From NCBI GenBank assembly GCA_002340355.1, contig DDLX01000009.1:1-61271 (forward strand): a stretch of 61,271 nt of DNA. Direction: 5' to 3'. A program made the translations under genes and the position numbers. Positions 16,357-26,847 of the stretch are shown in pieces (position 1 is the stretch's first letter; every line of letters starts with the position of its first letter). The notes beneath the pieces were generated by a model that searched no databases, was not told the origin of the DNA, and worked only from the letters and a program-made list of their open reading frames with translations. Origin of the DNA: Cytophagales bacterium UBA2561 (lineage in GTDB: Bacteria; Bacteroidota; Bacteroidia; Cytophagales; Thermoflexibacteraceae).

Positions 16357-18531
16357 ATGAAATTTCAAATAATAATTTGGCTTCTTTGCTTTATTTTCTT
16401 GTCAGGTTGCAAAATGTATCACGATACTACTGCTCACTACAATGCTTACTTCTTGGCACGTGAGAAGTTGACTGAAGTCGAGAATGCTCTTTTTACAAAT
16501 TCCAATGATGATTATAATACAGTATTAGATATATATACGCGAATAGACACAAATACTGCCAAATCACAAACCGAAGGTCTTGAATATGTTATTGAGAAAG
16601 CCTCCTTACCTATTCAAAAACATAAAATTAGTAAGTGGGTTGATGATTGTTATATTTTGATTGGAAAAGCTCGTTTATATAAAGGAGATTTTCGGAATGC
16701 AGCAACTACCTTCAAATTTGTTAATACTAATAGTGAAGATTTTGAGGCTCGTCATCGGGCTTTGGTAGGATTGATGCGAGTTTTTGTAGAAATGGAAGAC
16801 TTTGAAAATGCGGAATTTGTAGCACAATATCTTGCTGCTGATCCTATACCTATTAGTAAGGCAAATTCACGAGATTTTTACCTCACTTTGGCACATTATT
16901 ATCGGGTTCGGCAACTGTACAAACCAACAGCTATTTATCTCGAAAAAGCCCTACCATATATCAAAAACCGAAATACAAAACTCCGAACAATTTACAATAT
17001 TGCTCAAATTTGGCAAAAATTAGGAGAAGACGAAAAAGCAAATCAATTTTATAATGACCTTTTAGGACGAGGTCCTGATTATGATATGATGTTTTTCGCA
17101 CGATTGAATGCCTCCAAAACAATTGTATTTTCTAAAGAAACTGCTGATATTTTCAAGAAAACCAAACGGGAAACTTTAAAGCTTTTAAATGATGAAAAAA
17201 ATGCCGAGTTTCGGGACAAAATTTATTATGATTTGGCAAACTTAGAATATAAACAACATAATTATGATAAATCGCTTGAGTACCTCTCAGAATCAATATA
17301 TTATAGTCAGGGAAATCAAACTCAAAGAGCTTTAACTTATGAGCTTTTTGGGAAAATTTATTATGAAGAGAAAAAGAATTTTAAGAAAGCCTATTTATAT
17401 TATGATAGTGCTTTACAGTCCATTCCCAAACAAATGGCTGAATATAATAATATTAAGAAACAGACTGACTTTTTGAAAGTATTTTCAAAGTATTACGGTG
17501 AAATCAAACAAGCCGACCGATTACTTCGGTTAATGGACTTTGATGAAGATGAGCGTTATGCGGCTCTCGAAAATGAAATTGAACGAGAAAAAGCCGAAAT
17601 TGATAAAGAAACAGCTCGAATTGAAAAACGCCGAAAACAAGAACGTATTCAACGCCCATCATTATTAACTACTTCAAAAGCAGAAGGTTCAAGCTGGTAT
17701 TTTTATAATCAAGAAGCCATTAATACAGGAAAATCGTACTTTTTTCGGGAGTGGGGAAATCGTCCATTAGCAGATAATTGGAGACGCTCAGATAAGGAAA
17801 GTAATCCATTTTCTAAGAAACAATCCACAAATATTACTGAGGTTACTCCTGAAAAAACAGACTCTATTCCCGATAAGTATGCCTCAGTAAAATCATTGGA
17901 AGAACGTCTTAAAGAAATTCCAAGTACTTCCACTCAGCTAAAAGCATTACACTTCAGGCTACAAGAAAACTTATCCGCTTTAGGAAAAACTTACATGGAG
18001 CTTTTACAAGACAATTCAAAGGCAAAAACTTATTTTTCACGCCTTCAAACAGAATATCCTAGAGGAAAATTTACTGCAGAAGCCATTTATAATTTACTAA
18101 AAATTTGTAAACTTGAACAAAAGTCAGCCTGTGATACTATATCTTATATTCAACAATTAGTAAAAAACTTTCCAAATTCTACCTATACTAAATTAGCTGA
18201 AAATAAGACTGTTGAGCAATCTAAAAAGACAACTGCTTATGGAGATAATCCTGAAGTAAATCGTTTGTATCAGCAAAGTTATGCCTTTTATCAATCGGGA
18301 AACTATACACTAGCACAGCAGACATTAAATCAAATTATTACTAATTATCCGCAAAATAAAAATTCAGATAAAGTATTTTTGTTGCGAGCTATGGTAATTG
18401 GTCAAATAGATAATCGAAGTGCCTATAAATCAGCATTACAAGCGTTTCTAAGAGAATATCAATCTAGTGAATTGTTGTCCTTTGCTCAGAATTTATTGGC
18501 ACATTTAGAAAAAGAGAAAAAACAGAATTAG
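16357..18531 (+). CDS. porW: TPR lipoprotein, PorW/SprE-like type IX secretion component
   Basis: Start set at 16357, where MKFQIIIWLLCFIFLSGC gives a lipoprotein signal with Cys18; 724 residues. The N-terminal part has YHDTTAHYNAYFLAREKL, then VIEKASLPIQKHKISKWVDD and CYILIGKARLYKGDF, the pattern of the PorW/SprE family, which attaches the T9SS motor to the trans-envelope complex and is needed for gliding and secretion. TPR-like repeats run through most of the protein, interrupted at about 430-530 by a charged linker (ERYAALENEIEREKAEIDKE). It forms an operon with the penicillin-binding protein gene 4 bases downstream. Assignment rests on the N-terminal block and architecture; a generic TPR lipoprotein is the alternative. 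Confidence 0.72.
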   Translation: MKFQIIIWLLCFIFLSGCKMYHDTTAHYNAYFLAREKLTEVENALFTNSNDDYNTVLDIYTRIDTNTAKSQTEGLEYVIEKASLPIQKHKISKWVDDCYILIGKARLYKGDFRNAATTFKFVNTNSEDFEARHRALVGLMRVFVEMEDFENAEFVAQYLAADPIPISKANSRDFYLTLAHYYRVRQLYKPTAIYLEKALPYIKNRNTKLRTIYNIAQIWQKLGEDEKANQFYNDLLGRGPDYDMMFFARLNASKTIVFSKETADIFKKTKRETLKLLNDEKNAEFRDKIYYDLANLEYKQHNYDKSLEYLSESIYYSQGNQTQRALTYELFGKIYYEEKKNFKKAYLYYDSALQSIPKQMAEYNNIKKQTDFLKVFSKYYGEIKQADRLLRLMDFDEDERYAALENEIEREKAEIDKETARIEKRRKQERIQRPSLLTTSKAEGSSWYFYNQEAINTGKSYFFREWGNRPLADNWRRSDKESNPFSKKQSTNITEVTPEKTDSIPDKYASVKSLEERLKEIPSTSTQLKALHFRLQENLSALGKTYMELLQDNSKAKTYFSRLQTEYPRGKFTAEAIYNLLKICKLEQKSACDTISYIQQLVKNFPNSTYTKLAENKTVEQSKKTTAYGDNPEVNRLYQQSYAFYQSGNYTLAQQTLNQIITNYPQNKNSDKVFLLRAMVIGQIDNRSAYKSALQAFLREYQSSELLSFAQNLLAHLEKEKKQN

Positions 18532-18535
18532 TGAT

Positions 18536-20833
18536 ATGTACTTTAAAGCAATTAAAACACTTTGGATAATCTTTGGGGTAGGATTGTTGGGTTTGATGTT
18601 CTGGGTAGGTGCGGTAAGTGGCAACTGGTTTGGGATATTCGGTGGAATGCCCGACTTAAAAGAATTAGAAAATCCAAAGAATCAACTGGCTTCGGAATTA
18701 TGGTCAGCCGATGGAACATTGTTAGGAAAATACTACCGTGAAAATCGAAAGCCAGTTAGCTTTGACGAACTTTCAGAGCCATTAATTAATGCACTTTATG
18801 CCACTGAAGATATTCGATTCTATGACCACTCAGGAATTGATATGAAGGGCACATTTGCTATTTTGTGGCATTTAGTACAGTTTCGAAAACGAGGTTCAAG
18901 TACCATTACTCAACAATTAGCTAAGAATTTGTTTCGTACACGAGGGGAAGAATCGAAGGGTTGGATTTATGAAATTTTCCCACTAAAAGTATTGACAGTC
19001 AAAACAAAAGAATGGGTTTTGGCAGTTCGTTTAGAACGTTCTTATACCAAACGTGAAATTGCAGCCATGTACTTAACCACAGTTGATTTTGGGCGCAATT
19101 CTTTTGGGATTCATGTAGCAGCCAAACGATATTTTGGCACAACTCCCGATAAGTTAGATATTGCTCAGTCAGCCATTTTAGTCGGAATGCTAAAAGCTCC
19201 TACCTATTATAATCCCTCAATTCCTCGATTCTATGATAATGCTTTACGCCGTAGAAATACAGTGTTAAACCAGATGGTCAAATATCGAAAACTAGACCAA
19301 ACTACCGCCGATTCTATTAAGCAAACGGAGATTGTTCTTAATATGCAGGAAGAAAATCATAATACAGGTATTGCAACTTATTTTCGAACAGCAGTCCGAA
19401 ACGAATTAATGGATTGGTGTAAGAGTCAAGGGTATGATTTATTTGGAGATGGTTTAAGGATTTATACTACTTTAGATTCTCGGATGCAACGCCATGCTGA
19501 AGCTGCAGTGACTGAGCATATGACTTGGATACAGAAACAATTTTTCAAATCATGGAAAGGGCGTGCGCCTTGGCGAGATAAATATTGGAAGGAACTTAAA
19601 GGATTTTTGGCTTCCCGTGCCAAACGAACCGACCGTTATCGCTCTTTGAAAAAGGAATTCAATGGTGATAGTACTAAAATTGCTGAAGTGATGCACACTC
19701 CCATAAAAATGACTGTATTTGATTGGAACTCACCAAACCATGAAAAAGATACTATTCTTAGTCCTGTGGACTCGGTCAAATACTATAAACATTTTATGCA
19801 TATGGGGCTTATGGCTCTTGATCCTTTTACAGGTCAAATTAAGGCATGGGTAGGTGGAATTAATCATAAGTATTTTCAATTTGATAATGTGATACAAGCT
19901 CGCCAACCAGGTTCAACATTTAAGCCTATTATTTACTTAGGAGCCATAGTTGAACATGGCTTTTCGCCTTGTGATTATGTTTATGATTCACCTGTAACTT
20001 TTGTTCGAGATAATGGGGTGGTTTGGAAGCCTAAAAATAGTGGTGGATATTATTCATATCAACAGATGACTTTACGGCGGGGTTTAGCCAAGTCTGTAAA
20101 TACCGTAGCTGCTTATCTAATGAAAAAAATTAAACCTATTAATGCGGTAAAATATGCTCATCGTTTAGGCATCACGACTCCTCTAGATACTATTCCTGCG
20201 CTTTGTTTGGGAGTAAGTAACGTTTCTATCAAGGATTTATCAGGCGTTTATGCCACTTTCGTCAATAAAGGAAAATGGAACGAACCTCATTTTATCCACC
20301 AAATTAAGGACAAAAACGGAAAGTTAATTTATGAAAAACATCCTAAATCACGCCAGCCTATTAGTGAAGAACATGCCTATTTGATGCTTCACTTATTACA
20401 AGGACCAACAACTCTATCAGGGGGTACAGCACTGGGGTTATGGCGGTATAAATTCCGTAAAAAAATTGGCAAAAACGCAATTGGTGGCAAAACGGGAACC
20501 ACTAATAACAACTCAGATGGCTGGTTTATGGGAGTAACCAAAAATTTAATAGTTGGAGTTCGAGGCGGTGGTGAAGAGCCTTCTATTCGATTTCGTTCGA
20601 CCTATTATGGACAAGGCGCACGAATGGCGATGCCTGCTTACGGTTTATTCATGGATAAAATGCTTGCAGATCCTGAATTAGCAAAATATTTTGAAGAGGG
20701 AGATTTCCCTAAACCCACAGCTCCACTTTCAGTAGAATTAAATTGTAGTAAGTATCAACGGGCGCAACAATTGCTAGATGATTCCACAATGCATATCCTA
20801 CCAATGACACCCGCCCCAATGCTCGACTGGTAG
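18536..20833 (+). CDS. Class A penicillin-binding protein (PBP1A-like, glycosyltransferase-transpeptidase)
   Basis: 765 residues. One N-terminal membrane anchor (LWIIFGVGLLGLMFWVGAV). The GT51 glycosyltransferase domain has its catalytic Glu91 in ATEDIRFYDHSG and the second motif RGSSTITQQLAKNLF. The transpeptidase domain has SxxK in QPGSTFKPIIY (Ser about 459), SxN in KSVNTVAAYL, and KTG in GGKTGTTNNNSDGWF (about 652). It polymerises lipid II and cross-links the peptides at the periplasmic face. Co-transcription with the PorW/SprE-like gene (4-base gap) links wall synthesis with secretion machinery in this genome. Confidence 0.96.
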   Translation: MYFKAIKTLWIIFGVGLLGLMFWVGAVSGNWFGIFGGMPDLKELENPKNQLASELWSADGTLLGKYYRENRKPVSFDELSEPLINALYATEDIRFYDHSGIDMKGTFAILWHLVQFRKRGSSTITQQLAKNLFRTRGEESKGWIYEIFPLKVLTVKTKEWVLAVRLERSYTKREIAAMYLTTVDFGRNSFGIHVAAKRYFGTTPDKLDIAQSAILVGMLKAPTYYNPSIPRFYDNALRRRNTVLNQMVKYRKLDQTTADSIKQTEIVLNMQEENHNTGIATYFRTAVRNELMDWCKSQGYDLFGDGLRIYTTLDSRMQRHAEAAVTEHMTWIQKQFFKSWKGRAPWRDKYWKELKGFLASRAKRTDRYRSLKKEFNGDSTKIAEVMHTPIKMTVFDWNSPNHEKDTILSPVDSVKYYKHFMHMGLMALDPFTGQIKAWVGGINHKYFQFDNVIQARQPGSTFKPIIYLGAIVEHGFSPCDYVYDSPVTFVRDNGVVWKPKNSGGYYSYQQMTLRRGLAKSVNTVAAYLMKKIKPINAVKYAHRLGITTPLDTIPALCLGVSNVSIKDLSGVYATFVNKGKWNEPHFIHQIKDKNGKLIYEKHPKSRQPISEEHAYLMLHLLQGPTTLSGGTALGLWRYKFRKKIGKNAIGGKTGTTNNNSDGWFMGVTKNLIVGVRGGGEEPSIRFRSTYYGQGARMAMPAYGLFMDKMLADPELAKYFEEGDFPKPTAPLSVELNCSKYQRAQQLLDDSTMHILPMTPAPMLDW

Positions 20834-21393
20834 TAGTTATAAAAAGAAACTATCTCAATCATATTTAATATCATTTCTATTAGTCATGATACGACTTTAA
20901 AGTTGTGTTATGGCTTTTTATTCTAATTATCTATAGATTTTTGAATTTCAAATGCTATTTCCAAAAGAGTATATCAGAATTTTAATAAGCTTCATTATCA
21001 TAAAATAATTGATAATCAAACTATTACTGGTAGAATAATCTATAAGAGGATAAATTTATTATTCCAAGAAGAAATAGACTAATCTCCTACGTTTTAGACA
21101 TTTCACATCCTGACTTACACAAGAATGTTCCTGATTACTTCTTTTATTTTTGAAAGCCCAATTGGTACAACAATTGATATATTTGGGAACTAACTTAAAA
21201 AATCAGCTATTTTTTTAACTTCATCCTTCCATCTTAGCCCTCTTTAATTTTTGATCTTAGTTTTATTTTTGTATATTCGAAAGCATAGATAAACACTTAA
21301 TAAATAGACAGTTAAATTTTTGTTTTTTAATAAAAATAATATTTAAAAAGCAAAAAAAACTTTATTTCACAACATTCTGAACACCAATTAAAT
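20834..21393. other. 560-base AT-rich intergenic region
   Basis: No gene is supported. A 45-codon open stretch without a start codon lies around 20953-21081 on the plus strand but has no recognisable content. A TATTTTTG at 21264-21271 matches the -7 consensus upstream of the next gene but has no well-spaced -33 TTG. No repeat or RNA was recognised. Confidence 0.4.
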
Positions 21394-23472
21394 ATGCAAA
21401 CTTCTCAACGTACTAGTCAACACATTTTCTTTGCTTTTTGGTTCTTATTGATATTTCCCTCAAAATCAATAGTCGCTCAAGCAGTTTCCACAAAAATAGA
21501 CAGTTTAGAAACTATACTTAATCAGGTTTCATCCAAAACTGTTCAAATGAATATCAAGGCAACTTTAATGGTTGCTTTACAAAACTTATCTCCTGAAAAA
21601 AGTGAGAAATATGCTCAAGATGTCATCACATTAAGCCAAGAGCTTCACTCTCCTAGACAAGAAGCCTTGGGATACAACCATTTAGGATTATTAGCATGGG
21701 GAAAAGGAAATTTAAGCGAATCACTTACCTATATAGAAACGGGACAAGAATTAGCCAAAAAACATCATTACTATGAGGTGGAAGCACTTATTTTAGTTGA
21801 TTTGGGGAATATTCATGCTAATTTGAATAACTATCTATTAGCACTTGAAAATTTTCATAATGCTCTAGCCCTGTTTAAAAAGTCAAGAGATCGAAAAAGT
21901 AAAATACGATGTCTGAATAATATTGGCTGGCAATATGTCTTATTAGGAAATTATGATTCTGCTAAATATTACTTTGAGAATGCTCTACCAATAGCCCACC
22001 AAGAAAATTCTCGTTTTTTAGCCTATCTATATGACAATCTTGGAGAAACTTACACGAGACAAAGACAGTATAAAAAAGCGATTCCTTACCTTCAAAATGG
22101 ATTAAAATATGCCAAGAAATTTAATAATAAACGTATTGAACTGGTAGTTTATCGTGTGCTTGGAGAAATTCACTTTGAACAACAAGAAGTTGATTCGGCA
22201 GAACATTTTGCTCAAAAATCATTGGAATTGGCTTTTGAATTAGGTGCTAAACAAAAAATTTATCAAGCCTATAAAGTTTTATCTCATGTATCGTTTTATC
22301 GTAAAAATTTTGAGAAAGCCTATGAGTATCAGAAAGCTTATATAGTTTACCGAGATAGTTTATTAAATCAAGATACACAGAACAAAATTAAATATCATGA
22401 TTATGAACGGCAACAGAGTGAATTAGCTCTGCTAAAGATGTTTCATGAGAAAAAAATAACTCAACGAAATACTATTATTGGAGTCGTATTGCTGGGATTA
22501 ATAGTAGCTATTGTTATAGGAATTTTGGTGAATCGAAATCATAAAAAACTACAGACTTCATATAATACTTTACAAAAAGCCAATTTTCAAATTTCAGAAC
22601 AAAATAAAGAAATTATAGCACAAAAAAACATTCTTGCTCAAACCTTAGTGGACTTAAAAAATACTCAGGGACAACTCGTAAGAGTTGAACAAAGAGCTTC
22701 TTTAGGACTTTTGACAGCAAGTGTAGCCCATGAAATAAATAATCCATTAAATTTTATGGTGGTAGGTGTTGAAAACTTACAAGATATTTTTGAAGAAATG
22801 TGGGAAATTATAGAGACATACGAAGACCTTCGTCTTCAAAAACGGCTAGAAATTTCGCCTGAATTTCAAGAGCAAATTACTGATTTCAGGGCTGAATTAG
22901 AGTTTGATGAGAAAACCCAAACGATGAGCTTTGAGGTTTTTCAAGATATTCATGAAGGGGCTGAACGTATTATCAAAGTGGTGAAAAGTCTTCAAACTTT
23001 TGTACGATTAGGCGAAAATCATCAAGTTCAATTAACAGATTTACACAAAAATATTCATGCTGTATTGGTTTTATTAGGAAATAGATTTGTTGGAAAAATT
23101 AAATTAAATACGGATTTTGCTCCACACCTATCTGAAGTGTGTTGTTTTCCTGATGAAATGAATCAGGTTTTCGTAAACTTATTGATTAATGCCGAAGATG
23201 CTCTAGACGGAAAAGGAGAAATCAGTCTAAAAACATCTGAAAATGAATATTTTATTATGATTTCTATTCGAGATAATGGTAAAGGAATTCCTCCTAAAAT
23301 CCAACCCAAAATTTTCAATCCATTATTTACAACCAAAACTAACTGGCAAAATTCGGGCTTAGGACTAACTACCACCAAACATATCATTGAGGCTCATCAA
23401 GGAAAAATTGAGTGCATTTCTGAAGTTGGAAAAGGCACAGAATTTATTATTTATTTACCAAAGAAAAGATAA
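21394..23472 (+). CDS. TPR-containing sensor histidine kinase
   Basis: 692 residues. Signal peptide (to IVAQ), then six or more TPR repeats (residues 60-320; e.g. YDSAKYYFENALPIAHQ, YKKAIPYLQNGLKYAKK), a transmembrane helix near 362-380 (TIIGVVLLGLIVAIVIGILV), a coiled coil, and a kinase core. The phospho-acceptor His is in SVAHEINNPLNFM. The ATPase boxes are VFVNLLINAEDAL (N), IRDNGKGIP (G1) and SGLGLTTTKHIIEAHQGKI (G2). The periplasmic TPR region is the probable sensor. No response regulator is adjacent, so the partner is unknown. A bidirectional terminator follows. Confidence 0.94.
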   Translation: MQTSQRTSQHIFFAFWFLLIFPSKSIVAQAVSTKIDSLETILNQVSSKTVQMNIKATLMVALQNLSPEKSEKYAQDVITLSQELHSPRQEALGYNHLGLLAWGKGNLSESLTYIETGQELAKKHHYYEVEALILVDLGNIHANLNNYLLALENFHNALALFKKSRDRKSKIRCLNNIGWQYVLLGNYDSAKYYFENALPIAHQENSRFLAYLYDNLGETYTRQRQYKKAIPYLQNGLKYAKKFNNKRIELVVYRVLGEIHFEQQEVDSAEHFAQKSLELAFELGAKQKIYQAYKVLSHVSFYRKNFEKAYEYQKAYIVYRDSLLNQDTQNKIKYHDYERQQSELALLKMFHEKKITQRNTIIGVVLLGLIVAIVIGILVNRNHKKLQTSYNTLQKANFQISEQNKEIIAQKNILAQTLVDLKNTQGQLVRVEQRASLGLLTASVAHEINNPLNFMVVGVENLQDIFEEMWEIIETYEDLRLQKRLEISPEFQEQITDFRAELEFDEKTQTMSFEVFQDIHEGAERIIKVVKSLQTFVRLGENHQVQLTDLHKNIHAVLVLLGNRFVGKIKLNTDFAPHLSEVCCFPDEMNQVFVNLLINAEDALDGKGEISLKTSENEYFIMISIRDNGKGIPPKIQPKIFNPLFTTKTNWQNSGLGLTTTKHIIEAHQGKIECISEVGKGTEFIIYLPKKR

Positions 23473-23506
23473 GCTGAAGGTACGTTTCTCTTTTGTTTAT
23501 AACTAA

Positions 23507-23534
23507 AAAACCCAGCAGATTTTTGCTGGGTTTT
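23507..23534. terminator. Bidirectional terminator between convergent genes
   Basis: AAAACCCAGCA (23507-23517) pairs perfectly with TGCTGGGTTTT (23524-23534) over a six-base loop. A-rich and T-rich flanks on the two sides make it usable for both the histidine kinase gene and the leftward transglycosylase gene. Confidence 0.85.
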
Positions 23535-23559
23535 CGATTTCAAAATACCTTAAAATTGC

Positions 23560-25200
23560 TTATCGAACTCGTAGCTTTTGTCCGACTTGTAATTTGTCGT
23601 TAGGCAATCGATTTAATTTCTTAACATTGGCTACCGTAGTACGATAACGTTGCGAAATTTTCCAAAGACTATCTCCTCTTCGGACAGTATGAAACGTTGA
23701 TTTTGTACTACTAACCGACTTTTTAGAATTACTTTTTGGAGCATATCCCTTTTTATAAATTGTCAATTTTTTACCTGCATGAATCAAGTCAGAACGTAAT
23801 CCATTCCATCGCTTAATTTCTGACACTGAAACTTTATATTGATAGGCAATTAAGTTTAAAGATTCTCCTCTTCGAATGGTGTGCATAACTTTGGCACTTC
23901 GGGAGCTTGTTGGGGCTGACTTTCGATATGTATTTTTTGATTTGTTGGAAGCTAATGTAATTTCAGGTTTCACAAACTGACGAGGTGATTTTTTGATATT
24001 TCCTAAAATTGCTAATTTATTTTCTTCAAAGTAAGGTTTTCGAATGGCAGGAATTTTTAAAGCATAATCTCGAACTCCATAGGGTACTATCTTTCGGCGT
24101 AATTCGGGATTCAAGGCGGTTAAATCTGATGAACACACATTAAGCTTCCCAGCCAAAGCATCTAAATTAATATATTGATTAACTAAAATAGTATCCGTTT
24201 CAATAGGAAAAATAGCCTCATTTTGGATGATATTGTGTTCTTCAGAATAGTGCATCACATATGTAATTGCAATAAACATAGGAACATAAGAACGAGTCTC
24301 CTTGGGCAAATAATTATAAATATCCCAAAAACTTCGTTTACCAGAACGGCGTTGGGCTTGTTTAAGACGACCTGGACCACAATTGTAGGCAGCTAATGCC
24401 AATTCCCAATCACCATCAAAATATTTATGTAGGGCTTTCAAATACCGAGCAGCAGCCCGAGTAGATTTTTCAGGATCCATCCGCTCATCAATATAAGCAG
24501 TACGTTTGAGTCCATAAAGTTTACCTGTCCCTGGCATGAACTGCCAAAGCCCGCCAGCCCCTGCTCTTGATATAGCTGTAGGTTTTAGAGCTGACTCAAC
24601 AATTGCTAGATATTTAAGATCATCAGGCACGCTTTCTTCCGCCAAAATTCGCTCAAACATTGGGAAATAAACATCCTTTCGCCGAAGCATTTCTCGTGAA
24701 TAACTGCGCCGTTTGACTGCCAGATAATCAATATATCGCCGAACCTCAGCATTGAAAGTTAATGGGATTCCCTTACTTTTCAAACAACTTAAACGATCTT
24801 GAACTTCTTGGTCTGAAACCTGTGGAATGTAATCAAAATCTAATTTCTGCTCATTTACCGAAACTGTATTTTCATCAGGTTGGTAAAACATATCTTCACT
24901 AATGCGGTCTTGAGCATCCGCAATGGAAACCTCATCAATTACTACAGCAAACTCAATGGGAGAAATATACCGATTGAAGAATCCTGAAAATAAATCCAAG
25001 GCAGCATCGTAATGATTTTCCACGAAAACAGAATCATCATCAGATAAAAATGTACTTGTAATATCTTTATCTTCAATATGTTGCAATTCAGATTCTAATT
25101 GCCGAATTTCTTGTTCTGGTAAACCATCTTGGGTCTGAGCTATACTTTCAAATCCCAAAAGTGATGATAATAAAAAGGTATAAGCGTATTTTTTGAGCAT
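23560..25200 (-). CDS. mltD: MltD-like lytic transglycosylase with two LysM domains
   Basis: 546 residues with an N-terminal signal peptide (ending SIAQ). The SLT catalytic domain spans about 170-330: the catalytic Glu lies in LAIVESALKPTA, followed by SRAGAGGLWQFMPGTGK and LALAAYNCGPGRLKQAQ. Two LysM repeats at about 440-485 (HTIRRGESLNLIAYQYKVSV) and 497-546 (HTVRRGDSLWKISQRYRTTV) bind the glycan. It cleaves murein with formation of anhydromuramic ends in the periplasm. The long N-terminal part before the SLT domain is acidic and not recognised. It stands near the PBP1A operon but on the opposite strand. Confidence 0.94.
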   Translation of the reverse strand: MLKKYAYTFLLSSLLGFESIAQTQDGLPEQEIRQLESELQHIEDKDITSTFLSDDDSVFVENHYDAALDLFSGFFNRYISPIEFAVVIDEVSIADAQDRISEDMFYQPDENTVSVNEQKLDFDYIPQVSDQEVQDRLSCLKSKGIPLTFNAEVRRYIDYLAVKRRSYSREMLRRKDVYFPMFERILAEESVPDDLKYLAIVESALKPTAISRAGAGGLWQFMPGTGKLYGLKRTAYIDERMDPEKSTRAAARYLKALHKYFDGDWELALAAYNCGPGRLKQAQRRSGKRSFWDIYNYLPKETRSYVPMFIAITYVMHYSEEHNIIQNEAIFPIETDTILVNQYINLDALAGKLNVCSSDLTALNPELRRKIVPYGVRDYALKIPAIRKPYFEENKLAILGNIKKSPRQFVKPEITLASNKSKNTYRKSAPTSSRSAKVMHTIRRGESLNLIAYQYKVSVSEIKRWNGLRSDLIHAGKKLTIYKKGYAPKSNSKKSVSSTKSTFHTVRRGDSLWKISQRYRTTVANVKKLNRLPNDKLQVGQKLRVR

Positions 25201-25346
25201 TATCAGTCGTATTTAAGTTTCTCAATTAAGGATTAAGTTAACTATAAATAATTATCTATATTCAAGATAGATATAGTTATAAGTCTTTTAGCTAGTTGAA
25301 ATGTTATATTTCACAATATACTGAAAGCTCTTCAGTATTAAGTTTC

Positions 25347-26771
25347 TTATTTATAAGTATTTAGATAATGAGCAAAAGCCAACAATTTGCTTTCTTCAAA
25401 ACTATTTGCCATAATTTGTAACCCAATTGGTAAGCCATTTTCATCTTCTCCATTTGGTACAGAAATAGCAGGAATTCCCACTACGTTTGCTTGTACTGAA
25501 AAAATATCTGCTAAATACATTTGAATCGGATTCTCAGCAAAAGTTCCGAATTCGGGAGCCGTTGTTGGTGCTGTTGGAGAAATAATAAAATCATATTGCC
25601 CCAATAATTCAGTCGTTTTTTGTTTAATTAACCGTCTGACTTTCTGGGCTTTTGTAAAATAAGCATCGTAATAACTGGCACTCAAAACGAATGTTCCAAG
25701 CATAATCCTTCGTTTTACTTCTTCTCCAAATCCTTCAGAGCGGCTCAGTTTAAACATTGATTCCAAATCCGTTGCTTTTTCACTTCGATAGCCATAACGA
25801 ACTCCGTCATAACGAGAGAGATTTGTACTGGCTTCTGCCATTGTTAAAATATAATAAGTCGGTAAGACATATTCTAATAAAGGAAAATCAACGGCTTCTA
25901 CGGTATGTCCTTCGGCTCGGAGCGCATCAATTTTTTGTTGAGTAGCTTGCCTCACATCTTCGGTAAGTCCTTCACCTTCAAATATTTCCCGATAATACGC
26001 AATCTTATATTTTTGTTCGTTATGATTCAATAATTGCGAATAAGGAGGGACATCACGTTGAGAAACCGTACTGTCAAAGTCATCTTTCCCCGCAATAATT
26101 TCCAAAACCAAAGCAATATCTTGGGTAGCTTGTGCCAAAACACCAATACAATCGAAGGATGAAGCGTAGGCAATCAACCCATAACGGGAAATCCGAGAAT
26201 AAGTAGGTTTTAATCCTGTTAAACCACAAAAAGAGGCGGGTTGTCGAACTGAACCACCCGTATCAGAACCCAAAGAAACTAAGCACATCCCAGCTTGTAC
26301 CGCGACAGCAGAACCTCCTGAAGAACCTCCTGGAACATGATTTGGGTTGGCTGCATTTCGGGTCACACCAAAAGCAGAAGTTTCAGTAGTTGAGCCCATT
26401 GCAAATTCATCGCAGTTTTGTCGTCCAATAATAATGGCATCTTCGTCCAGTAATCGTTGAACAGCCGTTCCCGTAAACTGAGACTCAAAACCTTGCAAAA
26501 TTTGAGATGAACTTTGTAAACTGTGGTTTTTATAACAAAGCACATCCTTTAACCCAACTACCATCCCTGCCAATTTCCCTGCTTTTCCTTCGGCTATTTT
26601 TTGGTCAATTTCTTTGGCTCTTTGGAGGGCTTCCGTATCATACACTTCCAAAAAAGCGCATAATTCGCTATTTTTTTGGGAGATGGTTTGTAGATAGGAC
26701 TCGACTAACTTCACGCAAGAAGTTTCCGTATTTTTGAGGGCGTTTTGTATTTCGTTGAATGAAACGTACAC
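25347..26771 (-). CDS. gatA: Aspartyl/glutamyl-tRNA amidotransferase subunit A
   Basis: 474 residues, normal for GatA. It is the amidase subunit of GatCAB, which releases ammonia from glutamine to convert Glu-tRNA(Gln) or Asp-tRNA(Asn) into the amidated forms. The amidase-signature triad is complete and spaced as in known GatA: Lys75 (VVGLKDVLC), cis-Ser150 (PGGSSGGSAVAVQAG) and nucleophile Ser174 (SDTGGSVRQPASF). gatB and gatC are not adjacent. The enzyme is essential in organisms without GlnRS or AsnRS; which of the two tRNAs is used here is not visible. Confidence 0.97.
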   Translation of the reverse strand: MYVSFNEIQNALKNTETSCVKLVESYLQTISQKNSELCAFLEVYDTEALQRAKEIDQKIAEGKAGKLAGMVVGLKDVLCYKNHSLQSSSQILQGFESQFTGTAVQRLLDEDAIIIGRQNCDEFAMGSTTETSAFGVTRNAANPNHVPGGSSGGSAVAVQAGMCLVSLGSDTGGSVRQPASFCGLTGLKPTYSRISRYGLIAYASSFDCIGVLAQATQDIALVLEIIAGKDDFDSTVSQRDVPPYSQLLNHNEQKYKIAYYREIFEGEGLTEDVRQATQQKIDALRAEGHTVEAVDFPLLEYVLPTYYILTMAEASTNLSRYDGVRYGYRSEKATDLESMFKLSRSEGFGEEVKRRIMLGTFVLSASYYDAYFTKAQKVRRLIKQKTTELLGQYDFIISPTAPTTAPEFGTFAENPIQMYLADIFSVQANVVGIPAISVPNGEDENGLPIGLQIMANSFEESKLLAFAHYLNTYK

Positions 26772-26847
26772 GATAAAATATTTGAGTTTAGACCCGTTGT
26801 TTGACTTTAACTATTATTGGGTGCGCTATTTTCGTAAATTTTAGTGA

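Noticed and set aside
20953..21084. 45-codon open stretch in the intergenic region after PBP1A
   Set aside because: No start codon, no recognisable content, and such a length is expected by chance in several frames of AT-rich DNA of this size.
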